Source of the DNA: Pseudomonas karstica
Lineage (GTDB): Bacteria; Pseudomonadota; Gammaproteobacteria; Pseudomonadales; Pseudomonadaceae
Length of the DNA stretch: 64,000 nt
Assembly: GCF_009707515.1 (NCBI RefSeq)
Contig: NZ_WLYI01000010.1
Coordinates: 1-64,000, forward strand
Direction of reading: 5' to 3'
Below the pieces are notes generated by a model that was not told the DNA's origin, ran no database searches, and saw only the letters and a list, made by a program, of their open reading frames with translations. A program made the translations under genes and the position numbers. Positions 7,839-15,833 of the stretch are shown piece by piece; position 1 is the stretch's first letter; the number at the start of each line of letters is the position of its first letter.

Positions 7839-8963
7839 ATGTCGATCCAGACTCGCTTCACTGATTTACCGCCACTCGGCCCGGGCACCATGGTTCATTT
7901 GTACACACATGAGTTCACTGGGAAGGGGAGTTCGCGCAGTGCCTACATTCAGGCAGGACTGCACGCTGACGAGCACCCTGGTTTGTTGGTCGTGCAGCAC
8001 CTGAAGAAAATGTTAGTGACGCTGCATAAACAGAACAAAATTCTAGGTCGAATAGTGCTGTGCCCTTTTGCCAATCCAGTTGGCATGACCCAAAACGTTT
8101 TTGGGTTCTGGACTGGTCGCTTCAATCTGGCGAACGGTGAAAATTTCAACCGTAACTTCCCAGATCTGCTTCCTCTCTTGGATGCACAGCTCAATGATTC
8201 CACCTGCCAAAAACTGACCCCTAAGCAGCGCCTGATGAACGCCATTGGAGCAATGTCGCCGACCGATACGGTTAGTACTCTCCGCCAGACGTTATTGGGT
8301 GAAGCGCTGCAGCATGATGTTGTGTTGGATCTCCATTGCGACACTGCCGGCGTACTGCACCTCTACGCAAATCAGGGCCAGCGTGACCAGGCGCTGAAGC
8401 TGGCCGAGTGCATGAACGTCGAGATAGTTTTTCTTGAGGAGTCAGCTGGCGGCCAACCGTTTGATGAATCATGTAATCGTCCGTGGGACTGGCTCATCAA
8501 GAACGAACTCCTCAGCAAAGAAGCACGCCCATTCGCAGCGAGCATCGAGTTGCGTGGGCAGGCAGATGTCGATGATCAACTCGCTTACGAAGATGCTCTA
8601 GGCATTTTGGATTTTCTCGCTGAAGAGGGGCTAATTCGGCTTGATGCCCCAACCGTGGCCAAATGCATTCCGCAGGTTTATCCGCTGGAAGGTGCAAGCC
8701 ATTTGCCGTCTCCCGGCCATGGTCTGCTCGTCTGGAAAAAACGAGTCGGAGAAGCAGTTTCAAAAGGACAGTTAATCGGGGAAATCGTCCCAATCGACAG
8801 CGCAATTGGCACGCCTCGAATGCCCATCTTCAGTGATGTAGACGGGGTGATCGCGGTTCAACCTCTGTTCAAACTGGTTCGAGCAGGTCAGCGAGTAGCA
8901 CTACTAGCTGGCACTGAACCCCTGCCCAATCGCCGGGCGGGCCAACTACTCAATCACTTCTGA
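7839..8963 (+). CDS. eutE: Succinylglutamate desuccinylase/aspartoacylase-family deacylase (EutE/DoeB-like)
   Basis: Zinc carboxypeptidase-like hydrolase expected to remove an acyl group from an N-acylated amino acid. Zinc ligands are visible in AGLHADEHPG (His42 and Glu45) and LDLHCD (His166). The fold continues with the NFNRNFPDL segment and a C-terminal beta domain (GHGLLVWKKRVGEAVSKGQL). At 374 residues it has the size of EutE/DoeB, which deacetylate N-acetyl-diaminobutyrate in ectoine breakdown. The next two genes are EutB- and EutC-like, but no ectoine hydrolase (EutD) is nearby, so the true substrate may be another acylated diamino acid. The start lacks a clear ribosome site; an alternative start is not obvious. 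Confidence 0.8.
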   Translation: MSIQTRFTDLPPLGPGTMVHLYTHEFTGKGSSRSAYIQAGLHADEHPGLLVVQHLKKMLVTLHKQNKILGRIVLCPFANPVGMTQNVFGFWTGRFNLANGENFNRNFPDLLPLLDAQLNDSTCQKLTPKQRLMNAIGAMSPTDTVSTLRQTLLGEALQHDVVLDLHCDTAGVLHLYANQGQRDQALKLAECMNVEIVFLEESAGGQPFDESCNRPWDWLIKNELLSKEARPFAASIELRGQADVDDQLAYEDALGILDFLAEEGLIRLDAPTVAKCIPQVYPLEGASHLPSPGHGLLVWKKRVGEAVSKGQLIGEIVPIDSAIGTPRMPIFSDVDGVIAVQPLFKLVRAGQRVALLAGTEPLPNRRAGQLLNHF

Positions 8964-8982
8964 CTTATGAAGGAATTTTGAA

Positions 8983-9960
8983 ATGTCCGTTGATCAAATC
9001 AGCTTGTCGTCTTTGTACGACTCGATATGCGAAGCACACAAAGCATTGCGACCTGCGGTAGCTGTAACTCCTCTAATTTACAGCGCACGACTTTCGGCCA
9101 TGACCGAATGCGAGGTCTATCTGAAATGCGAGCACCTGCAACATACAGGCTCATTCAAATTTCGAGGCGCCAGCAACAAAATCCGTCTTCTCCCTGAAGC
9201 ACAGCGTCAGTTGGGAGTGATCACCGCCTCTTCAGGCAATCATGGGCAAGGCTTGGCTCTCGCCGGCAAGGTTTTGGGTGTTCCAGTTACCGTCTACACC
9301 ACCACTTCTGCATCAGCGTACAAGCTGGATGCCATTCGTGCCCTGGGCGCAGATGTCGTCAGTCTGGATCTCGACCCTTTGAGCGTGGAGTTGGAGGCTG
9401 CGCGCCAAGCTGCCTCTCAGGGCAAACCTTTCGTTTCACCTTATAACGATCCACAAATCATCGCTGGCCAAGGCACGATCGGCGTCGAATTGTTCGAGCA
9501 GGCCCCTGACCTTGACGCGGTGTTCGTGGCAGTCGGTGGCGGTGGGATGATTTCAGGGATTGGCGCTGCATTGAAAGCTCTCAATCCAAACACCGAAATA
9601 ATCGGTTGCTGGCCAGCAAATGCACCGACCATGCAGCGCTCTCTCGAAGCCGGCGAGATTATCGAGATGGAGGAAGACGACACCATTTCCGATGGCACTG
9701 CCGGCGGTATTGAACCAGGCAGCATTACCTTCCCACTCTGCCAAGCCTTGTTAACGCGCACAGTGCTGGTTAGTGAAGATGAAATCAAAGCGGCAATGCG
9801 CGATGTCGCAAGCTGTGAACGCTGGATCATCGAAGGCGCCGCAGGCGTTGCCGTGGCCAGCATGAAGAAACTCGCGAAGGAATACCGTGGCAAGCGTGTT
9901 GCGGTGGTCATTTGCGGTCGCAACATCATCCTCGAAAAATTCCTCGGAGCCGTTCAATGA
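8983..9960 (+). CDS. eutB: PLP-dependent threonine/serine dehydratase-family enzyme (EutB-like)
   Basis: Fold-type II PLP enzyme that would eliminate water from a beta-hydroxy amino acid. The PLP lysine is Lys59 in HTGSFKFRGASN. The substrate loop SSGNHGQG is at 83-90 and the phosphate-binding glycine loop VGGGGM at about 184-189. The 325-residue length fits catabolic dehydratases without a regulatory ACT domain. GAAGG lies upstream of the ATG. The gene overlaps the next by 4 bases (ATGA), implying translational coupling. In the ectoine set EutB acts as hydroxyectoine-derived dehydratase; threo-3-hydroxyaspartate or serine are alternatives. Confidence 0.85.
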   Translation: MSVDQISLSSLYDSICEAHKALRPAVAVTPLIYSARLSAMTECEVYLKCEHLQHTGSFKFRGASNKIRLLPEAQRQLGVITASSGNHGQGLALAGKVLGVPVTVYTTTSASAYKLDAIRALGADVVSLDLDPLSVELEAARQAASQGKPFVSPYNDPQIIAGQGTIGVELFEQAPDLDAVFVAVGGGGMISGIGAALKALNPNTEIIGCWPANAPTMQRSLEAGEIIEMEEDDTISDGTAGGIEPGSITFPLCQALLTRTVLVSEDEIKAAMRDVASCERWIIEGAAGVAVASMKKLAKEYRGKRVAVVICGRNIILEKFLGAVQ

Positions 9961-10904
9961 AGGTTTTCAACAAGCAACAGATCATCTCCCAACTTGATCT
10001 GAATCTCGCCGTAAAACGCTTGGAGGAAGGCTTCGTCGCGTTCTCCAACGGCGAGGTGCAGGTACCGCCAGTTCAAGCTTTTTCGTTTGTAGAAGCTAAT
10101 GGCGATTGCTGCGTTAAATCGGCTTACGTTAAAGGCAGTGATACCTTCACCGTGAAGATATCTACAGGCTTCTACGACAATCCGGGCAAAGGCTTGGAGA
10201 GCAACGATGGGCTGATGATGGTGTTGTCCGCGACCACAGGGCAACCACTAGCGTTGCTGCAGGACGAAGGCTGGTTGACGTGTATTCGCACAGCGCTCGC
10301 GGGGCGAATCGCTGCCCGCTTGTTGGCTCCGAGCGAAGTAACGGCAATCGGCATCGTAGGTGCCGGCATGCAGGCACGGATGCACCTGGAGCAGCTTCAT
10401 GCTGTCACCGATTGCCGCAAGGTGGTGGTGTGGGGGCGCAACGACGCAGAGCTTGAGGCCTATAAGGCCTTTGCTACTGATCTCGGCTACGAGGTGCAAA
10501 CCACTCGTAACCCGGAAGACGTCGCACGGTCCGCAAATCTGATCATCTGCGTTACACCTTCGCGCGAACCTCTGCTCAAGAGTGAGTGGATTCAACCTGG
10601 GACACACATTACTGCCGTGGGCGCTGATGCCGCTGGCAAGCAAGAGCTGGATCCCGCTCTGGTCGCTCGCGCTGATCGCATCATTGTTGACTCCATCTAT
10701 CAGTGCAGTCAGTACGGTGAAATCTCGCACGCACTTAAGGCAGGGCTGATTCGTGAAGAGCAGTTGGTTGAGCTTGGTGCGTTGCTGGCTGGTCGAGCAA
10801 AAGGTCGCGACAACGATGATCAGATTACGCTGGTCGACCTGACAGGTGTGGCTGTACAGGATGCCCAGATCTCCAGTTGTGCTCTGGCATCCATGAAAGG
10901 CTAA
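9957..10904 (+). CDS. eutC: Ornithine cyclodeaminase/mu-crystallin-family enzyme (EutC-like)
   Basis: The NAD-binding Rossmann segment AIGIVGAGMQARMHLEQL, the early SAYVKGSDTFTVKISTGF segment and the late TLVDLTGVAVQDAQISS are typical of ornithine cyclodeaminase, alanine dehydrogenase-like and EutC proteins. Start ATG 9957 is chosen because it overlaps the upstream stop (ATGA); this gives 315 residues, normal for the family. In ectoine catabolism EutC works after EutB. As a ring-forming deaminase or imine reductase it would act on the product of the two upstream enzymes. The substrate cannot be fixed from sequence. Confidence 0.85.
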   Translation: MKVFNKQQIISQLDLNLAVKRLEEGFVAFSNGEVQVPPVQAFSFVEANGDCCVKSAYVKGSDTFTVKISTGFYDNPGKGLESNDGLMMVLSATTGQPLALLQDEGWLTCIRTALAGRIAARLLAPSEVTAIGIVGAGMQARMHLEQLHAVTDCRKVVVWGRNDAELEAYKAFATDLGYEVQTTRNPEDVARSANLIICVTPSREPLLKSEWIQPGTHITAVGADAAGKQELDPALVARADRIIVDSIYQCSQYGEISHALKAGLIREEQLVELGALLAGRAKGRDNDDQITLVDLTGVAVQDAQISSCALASMKG

Positions 10905-10969
10905 TTCTCTCGCCATACCCAACTCGCGCGCCCAACCTGAGCGCGCTTGACCTTGCTCGGAGCGAAATC

Positions 10970-11755
10970 ATGAAAATAAAAAAGCTTTCCGTTCTGTTTT
11001 CCAGCTCAGTTCTGGCCCTTCTGATGGCCTCTCACTCCAGTGCTGCGGACACCCTTAAAATTGGTATTGAGGCAGCTTATCCCCCATTCGCCTCAAAGAC
11101 TGACAAAGGCGAAATTGTCGGATTTGATTACGACATTGGCAATGCCTTGTGCGTGCAGATGCAAGTGAAGTGCCAGTGGGTGGAGCAGGAATTCGATGGG
11201 TTGATTCCCTCACTAAAGGTGAGGAAGGTAGACGCAATCATTTCCTCCTTGACCATCAGTGAGGAGCGGAGGAAATCAGTCGACTTCACCAATCGCTATT
11301 ACCAAGCAGCTGGCCGTTTGGTAATGCTCGAGGGCACCGACTTGGGTACAAACTTTTCGGGATTGTCTGGTAAGAGGGTTGGAGTGCAACGTGCGGGGAT
11401 CCATGACCGCTTTGCTACCGGAGTTCTCGCCCCAGCGGGCGCTCAGGTTATTCGTTACACGTCGCTCAATGAGGCCTACCTAGATTTGATCGCAGGCCGT
11501 CTCGACGCTGTCCAGGGAGACGATGTTGCTGTTCAAATGGGGTTCCTCGACACACCCAACGGCAAGGGGTTCGCGTTTGCAGGAGGCCCACTGAGAGACC
11601 CGAAATATTTTGGTGATGGAGTAGGTATCGCGGTGCGTAAGGGTGACATAGCCCTGGCCGAGCGTTTTAACAGCGCCTTGGCAGCAATCCGGGAAAATGG
11701 TGAGTACAAAAAGGTTCAGGATCGCTATTTCAAGTTCGATATTTATGGCGAGTAA
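10970..11755 (+). CDS. Periplasmic binding protein for cationic amino acids (ArgT/HisJ-like)
   Basis: Solute-binding protein of a polar amino acid ABC importer. A signal peptide MKIKKLSVLFSSSVLALLMA ends in SSAAD. The mature part carries the Lys/Arg/Orn-binding signature IEAAYPPFASK, IVGFDYDIGNALC, VKCQWVEQEFDGLIPSL and SSLTISEERRKSVDFT. The two Cys residues probably form the family disulfide. Start 10970 is chosen over upstream codons because it opens the signal peptide and follows CGGAG. No permease or ATPase genes follow, so it must use another importer's membrane parts. Its specificity hints that the module's substrate carries a positive charge. Confidence 0.85.
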   Translation: MKIKKLSVLFSSSVLALLMASHSSAADTLKIGIEAAYPPFASKTDKGEIVGFDYDIGNALCVQMQVKCQWVEQEFDGLIPSLKVRKVDAIISSLTISEERRKSVDFTNRYYQAAGRLVMLEGTDLGTNFSGLSGKRVGVQRAGIHDRFATGVLAPAGAQVIRYTSLNEAYLDLIAGRLDAVQGDDVAVQMGFLDTPNGKGFAFAGGPLRDPKYFGDGVGIAVRKGDIALAERFNSALAAIRENGEYKKVQDRYFKFDIYGE

Positions 11756-11843
11756 ATTCTGAATTAACGCTAAAAAAGCGAAAATAATAAAATGACGACG
11801 ACGCTTCGACGAACCACTAATGGCTCGTCAGGAGGCAAATTCG

Positions 11844-12140
11844 ATGCAACTCGAATCGCTTGAGTTAAAAGCACTTCAAAATTTGCTCGAAAGTTTTGAG
11901 CATCAATCCAGCGAGGTTATCGACAGGCAACCGACGCCGGCCGGCTTTTTCACCATCATTCGATTAGGTGAATCAGTTCCCAGGCTTAGTCAGAAAAGCG
12001 AGCGAATATGGAAGTTCAAACACCCACAGCTTTGTGGCGGAGGCTTCTTTGTGTGTTGGCAGGTAAGTGATGTGGAGTTATGTCTAGAGGCAGTCTCAAA
12101 TAACGGCCGCTGGCCAGCAGATATGCTCACGGCAGTTTAA
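11844..12140 (+). CDS. Hypothetical protein, 98 residues
   Basis: A strong AGGAGG sits 8 nt before this ATG, which is why it is preferred over an ATG-like start at 11820. The sequence starts MQLESLELKALQNLLESFEH and includes GFFTIIRLGESVPRLSQKSE and a Cys-Gly-Gly-Gly stretch. No signal peptide, membrane segment or known domain is seen. It lies 88 nt after the binding-protein gene on the same strand and may be the last gene of that transcript. A hairpin follows at 12151-12171. Confidence 0.55.
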   Translation: MQLESLELKALQNLLESFEHQSSEVIDRQPTPAGFFTIIRLGESVPRLSQKSERIWKFKHPQLCGGGFFVCWQVSDVELCLEAVSNNGRWPADMLTAV

Positions 12141-12150
12141 TCCCCTAGAT

Positions 12151-12171
12151 GGCGAACCTTCAGTGTTCGCC
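12151..12171. terminator. Hairpin after the 98-residue ORF
   Basis: GGCGAAC (12151-12157), 7-nt loop, GTTCGCC (12165-12171). It begins 10 nt after the stop codon but lacks a T run. Confidence 0.45.
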
Positions 12172-12365
12172 TATCGCTCAGCCTTCCATTGCATTACCCG
12201 CCAAGGTGTCGAGCAAAAAAGTACTGTTAGTCAGTTTCTGGATGCACTTACCGTTCATGCGGGACTTAATTTGAGGTGATTGTGCATGAGGACACCGCAT
12301 ATCTTTGCGAGTATGACCAACGACGAGTCGGAAGGTCGGACTTAGTGCAGAAAGTGGAACGGGCT

Positions 12366-13238
12366 TTATCCCCCGGTGCTTGATCGGAGGGTCTGCACAA
12401 GCAGCTTGGCCAGTCCGTCCACTGCGCTCACGCCTCTAGACCCCGAACTTCGATATACAGATACAGACATTGGCTGAAGAGGCCCCAGCCCATGCTCAAT
12501 ACCAAGCTTGGCAAGATGTGCAGGAACGCTGCATTGGGTAAGAACGGCAACCGCCAGGCCGCTTTCTACGGCAGCAATCTGGCCAGCCAGACTTGAACTG
12601 TCACACACTATTCGGTATCGACGGCCCTGCAGGCCCAAAGCCTGCAAGGCGCTACGCCTCGCAGGGCTGGTTTCTTCATAAAGTGCGATGGGCAGAGGAT
12701 CGCGACGCCATATTTCAAAGGCCGCAGACCCGATCCAGAGTAAGGGCTCCTGAAACAAAAAAGTACCGCGGCGTGCGTGATCACGGGAAATAAGGGCTAT
12801 GTCGAGATCACCTCGCTCTACTCGGGGAATCAGTGAAGTGGATTGCTCGCAGTGAAGCTCGATATCGACTGCGCCATGACGGGCGGCGAAGCGCCTGAGC
12901 ACCGGGGTCAGGTACTTAGCCGCGAAGTCCTCGGGTACACCAAGCCGGACGCGGCCGGTTAGCTCACCGCCGTGAAAATCCGCCAGGGCCTCGGCATGCA
13001 AATCGAGCATTCTTCGCGCATAGCCCAGAAGTCGCTCTCCATCCAGGGTCAACTGATGAACCCTTGAATCGCGAACCAATATCTGCCGCCCTAATGCAGC
13101 CTCGAGTTTTTTCAACTGCATGCTCACCGCCGATTGCGACCTGTTCAGCTCAGGCGCAGCGCTGGAGAGTGAACCAGCATCAATCACGGTGACGAAACAT
13201 TTGAGCCAGTCCAACTGTAGATCTCTGTATTGCATCAC
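12366..13238 (-). CDS. LysR-family regulator, divergent from azlCD
   Basis: N-terminal winged HTH (WLKCFVTVIDAGSLSSAAPE, RSQSAVSMQLKKLEAALGRQ) followed by the two-lobed effector domain (VRLGVPEDFAAKYL to the end). The 290-residue length is normal. Start is GTG 13238 or ATG 13235. It is divergent from azlC with a 169-nt gap that contains TGCGC-TTT-GCGCA, a fair LysR box. ArgP-type and Lrp-type control of AzlCD exporters is known in other bacteria; the effector here could be a branched-chain amino acid or analogue. Confidence 0.88.
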   Translation of the reverse strand: MMQYRDLQLDWLKCFVTVIDAGSLSSAAPELNRSQSAVSMQLKKLEAALGRQILVRDSRVHQLTLDGERLLGYARRMLDLHAEALADFHGGELTGRVRLGVPEDFAAKYLTPVLRRFAARHGAVDIELHCEQSTSLIPRVERGDLDIALISRDHARRGTFLFQEPLLWIGSAAFEIWRRDPLPIALYEETSPARRSALQALGLQGRRYRIVCDSSSLAGQIAAVESGLAVAVLTQCSVPAHLAKLGIEHGLGPLQPMSVSVYRSSGSRGVSAVDGLAKLLVQTLRSSTGG

Positions 13239-13274
13239 GGCTATTTGATTTTCGAATAGGTAGTATGCAGATTA

Positions 13275-13287
13275 TGCGCTTTGCGCA
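13275..13287. promoter_or_regulatory. LysR box candidate
   Basis: TGCGC-TTT-GCGCA palindrome located 37 nt from the LysR start and 121 nt from the azlC start, in the only divergent promoter region of these genes. Confidence 0.45.
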
Positions 13288-13407
13288 AAAAATAAGCACT
13301 GTTATCGTTTGAAAATTCTATGGGTAACCTGACTGTCAGAGCTGCGCCTCAATCGGCTTTGCGGTCTTGGCAAAGAGTAGTAGCAGTTTGAATTTTAGGA
13401 GTTGTTT

Positions 13408-14118
13408 TTGGCCAGTATAGAAGTTGGTAAATCCGAGCTTGGCTTGAGAGAGATCTGTTATGGCTTTCAGCAATTGCTGCCTATATCGCTGTTCGTTGTG
13501 GCATTTGGGCTTGCGTTCGGTCTCGCCAGCACTCAAATGGGATTGACCAATAGCACCACGATGGCGATGAGTATCTTCGTGTTCGCTGGTGCCGCCCAAT
13601 TTGCGGTATTGGATCTCTGGGGCCAGCATATTCCAGTCCTCCCTCTCGCTGTCACGGTATTTGCCATCAACGCAAGACACCTGTTGATGGGGGCAGCGCT
13701 TTATCCTTGGCTCAAGCATCTCCCCGCAGCCAAACGTTACGGCATCATGCTGGTGGTTTCCGACTCCAACTGGGCTATGTCAATGCAAGCGCTCAGCCGA
13801 TCGCAACCTGGCCTTGGCTTGCTGTTCGGAGGCGGCTTGGCGTTGTGGGCTGCATGGATATTGGGTACTTGGCTAGGCATACACTTCGGCAATGTAATCA
13901 ATAGCCCGATAAGCCTCGGCCTCGATATGGTCATGGGGTGCTTCCTATGGGCGATGGTATTGGGTGGTAACAAAAGTACCCGCCTGATCTTCATCTGGGC
14001 TGTGGCCGGCTGCGCAGCCCTCCTGGCCCGGGCTTACTTGCCCGAGAACGCCCATGTTGTAACCGGCGCCTTGGCGGGTGGCCTGCTTGGGGCAATGTGG
14101 ACGGAGCAGAAACAATGA
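13408..14118 (+). CDS. azlC: AzlC-family branched-chain amino acid exporter, large subunit
   Basis: Polytopic membrane protein that with AzlD exports branched-chain or related amino acids. The family motif GLTNSTTMAMSIFVFAGAAQ is followed by INARHLLMGAALYPWL, both characteristic of AzlC/YgaZ. About seven hydrophobic segments are visible in 236 residues. The start is TTG 13408, placed 6 nt after AGGAG. TGA at 14116-14118 overlaps the azlD start (ATGA), so the two subunits are translationally coupled. The divergent LysR gene is the likely regulator. Confidence 0.88.
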   Translation: MASIEVGKSELGLREICYGFQQLLPISLFVVAFGLAFGLASTQMGLTNSTTMAMSIFVFAGAAQFAVLDLWGQHIPVLPLAVTVFAINARHLLMGAALYPWLKHLPAAKRYGIMLVVSDSNWAMSMQALSRSQPGLGLLFGGGLALWAAWILGTWLGIHFGNVINSPISLGLDMVMGCFLWAMVLGGNKSTRLIFIWAVAGCAALLARAYLPENAHVVTGALAGGLLGAMWTEQKQ

Positions 14119-14438
14119 CCATTGAAGCAACAGGTTGGGGCACGTTCGTGGCCATCTTCATCATGGCGTTGGTCACTCTCGCCACTCGCTGGGGCGGCAT
14201 CTTCATCATGGGCTTTGTACCCATCAGCTACAGGGTGCAGCAATTTATTAATGCCATGTCCGGCTCGGTACTGGTGGCAGTGCTCACTCCGCTGGCTGTC
14301 GAAGGCGACAACGGCGCCCGCATGGCTTTATTCATAACCGCAATAGTGATGCTGGTGCTAAAAAAACCGCTGCCAGCCATTGCTGCGGGGGTAGTGGCCG
14401 CCGCTGTCTATCGAAGCGTTGTTAGCGGCTCAGTGTGA
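14115..14438 (+). CDS. azlD: AzlD-family exporter, small subunit
   Basis: 107-residue protein with three or four membrane segments, typical of AzlD/YgaH: TLATRWGGIFIMGFVPISYR, VLVAVLTPLAVEGDN and the hydrophobic C-terminus. Start ATG 14115 overlaps the azlC stop by 4 bases. The two subunits together form the exporter. Confidence 0.85.
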   Translation: MTIEATGWGTFVAIFIMALVTLATRWGGIFIMGFVPISYRVQQFINAMSGSVLVAVLTPLAVEGDNGARMALFITAIVMLVLKKPLPAIAAGVVAAAVYRSVVSGSV

Positions 14439-14464
14439 GCCACATGATCTTTTCTGGAGTCCCG

Positions 14465-15001
14465 ATGTATATCAGCGAGATTAGCTCAAACGCACCTGTA
14501 GCATTTCTCACATCGCTGCAAAAAAACGTATATGCGACCTTGGAAACGCTGAATATTCCCTTCCAACGGGTAGAGACCCATGACTTGGTCACCATGGAGG
14601 ACTGCGCGCGCGTAAACGAAAAATTCCAGGCGCAGATGGTTAAAACTCTTTATCTGTGTAATAGTCAAAAAACAAAATATTATTTATTTATTACCACCGG
14701 ACCGAAGCCGTTCAACTCCAAGGCGTTCAGCAAGGCGCTGGGCTCTTCACGGGTTTCTTTCGCTGACCGATATGTCATGGAACATCATTTGGACGTAAAG
14801 ATCGGTGCTGCTACCATATTTTCCTTGCTGCTGGAACATAATAACACTGTGCAATTAGTGCTCGATGCTGATGTTGTTGACCAGCAGTGGTATGCCTGCA
14901 GCGATGGGACCACCAGCAACTACCTCAAATTCAGAACTCGTAGTTTGCTCGAAACGCTGTTACCCCACATGAGGCATCTTCCGGAAATAGTCACCCTCTG
15001 A
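14465..15001 (+). CDS. YbaK/ProX-domain aminoacyl-tRNA deacylase-like protein
   Basis: The 178-residue protein shows the YbaK/prolyl-tRNA deacylase fold: TLETLNIPFQRVETHD, a CARVNEKFQAQMVKTLYLCN segment, YYLFITTGPKPFNSKAFSKA and VVDQQWYACSDGTTSNYLKF near the C-terminus, as in ProX/PrdX. Such proteins hydrolyse mischarged tRNA (for example Ala- or Cys-tRNA-Pro). ATG 14465 follows TCTGGAG. It starts 26 nt after azlD and may share its transcript. A trans-editing enzyme next to an amino acid exporter suggests a joint defence against a toxic non-protein amino acid; this is inference. Confidence 0.8.
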   Translation: MYISEISSNAPVAFLTSLQKNVYATLETLNIPFQRVETHDLVTMEDCARVNEKFQAQMVKTLYLCNSQKTKYYLFITTGPKPFNSKAFSKALGSSRVSFADRYVMEHHLDVKIGAATIFSLLLEHNNTVQLVLDADVVDQQWYACSDGTTSNYLKFRTRSLLETLLPHMRHLPEIVTL

Positions 15002-15017
15002 TATTTACGATGTACGC

Positions 15018-15833
15018 CTACTTGGCTTTAGAGGTTCGATACTCGCGGGGTGTGCAGTGAGTCGCTATCTTAAATTGGCGAGAAAATGCACTGTGGTCGG
15101 AATAGCCGCAGTCTGCTGCTATATCAGTCACACTTAAGTCACTGTTCTCCAGCAGGGTACAGGCTAAGTCGATGCGCATTTTCAAGAGCAGTTGCTTAGG
15201 CGTGAGGTGAAAAATTTCCTTTGATAACTTTTCCAGAATATCCACGGAGAGGCTGACGCGCTTCGCCACTTCGGAGATAAGCATTTTCTTGCCACAATCC
15301 TCTTCGAGAATTTTCAGGAATTCGTTCAGGCGCTTGTAGTTCAGGTGGTTTTCATCAGGTCGCGGCAAACGTCTGGAAATACCAATCAGCCCCTGAATTT
15401 CACCATCGTCGCCGTGAATAGGATATTTGGTGCTTAAACACCATTGCTTCCCACCGTCGGCTGAGAAGTACAGGCGCAACAGATCGATGATTTGCTTGCC
15501 CGTGTTCATCACCTGCATGTCCTGGGCCAGCGTGCTATATCCCGACACGGGAAATAGCTCATCCGCGGTGCGCCCGCATACGTCCTCCTTGCTCTTCGCC
15601 CCGCTTTGCTCAACGACGGCCCAATTGACAATCACGTACCGCGACGCCCGGTCCTTGATATAAAACAGCACATCAGGAAGGCGATCAAAAATATGTTCGA
15701 CCAGGGCGAGATCTCGACCAGCCGCTTTGAACAGCATCTCGTACTCCGTCATCATCGCCCTGCGGTCCTCTTCTTTACTTTTCACGACTTGGGTAGAGGC
15801 GCCGATCAATACCGCGTGGCACCCCCGACTCAT
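15018..15833 (-). CDS. PAS-domain AraC-family regulator
   Basis: A PAS fold covers about residues 45-150 (HIFDRLPDVLFYIKDRASRY ... GEIQGLIGISRRL), followed by an AraC/XylS double HTH (KLSKEIFHLTPKQLLLKMRI, VTDIAADCGYSDHSAFSRQF). The start ATG 15833 overlaps the upstream PLP gene's TAA (TAATGA), giving translational coupling; an internal ATG at residue 27 is possible. It is the last gene of a minus-strand operon (20188 to 15018), so it probably senses a substrate or intermediate of that pathway. The inverted repeats at 20221-20286 are candidate targets. Confidence 0.85.
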   Translation of the reverse strand: MSRGCHAVLIGASTQVVKSKEEDRRAMMTEYEMLFKAAGRDLALVEHIFDRLPDVLFYIKDRASRYVIVNWAVVEQSGAKSKEDVCGRTADELFPVSGYSTLAQDMQVMNTGKQIIDLLRLYFSADGGKQWCLSTKYPIHGDDGEIQGLIGISRRLPRPDENHLNYKRLNEFLKILEEDCGKKMLISEVAKRVSLSVDILEKLSKEIFHLTPKQLLLKMRIDLACTLLENSDLSVTDIAADCGYSDHSAFSRQFKIATHCTPREYRTSKAK

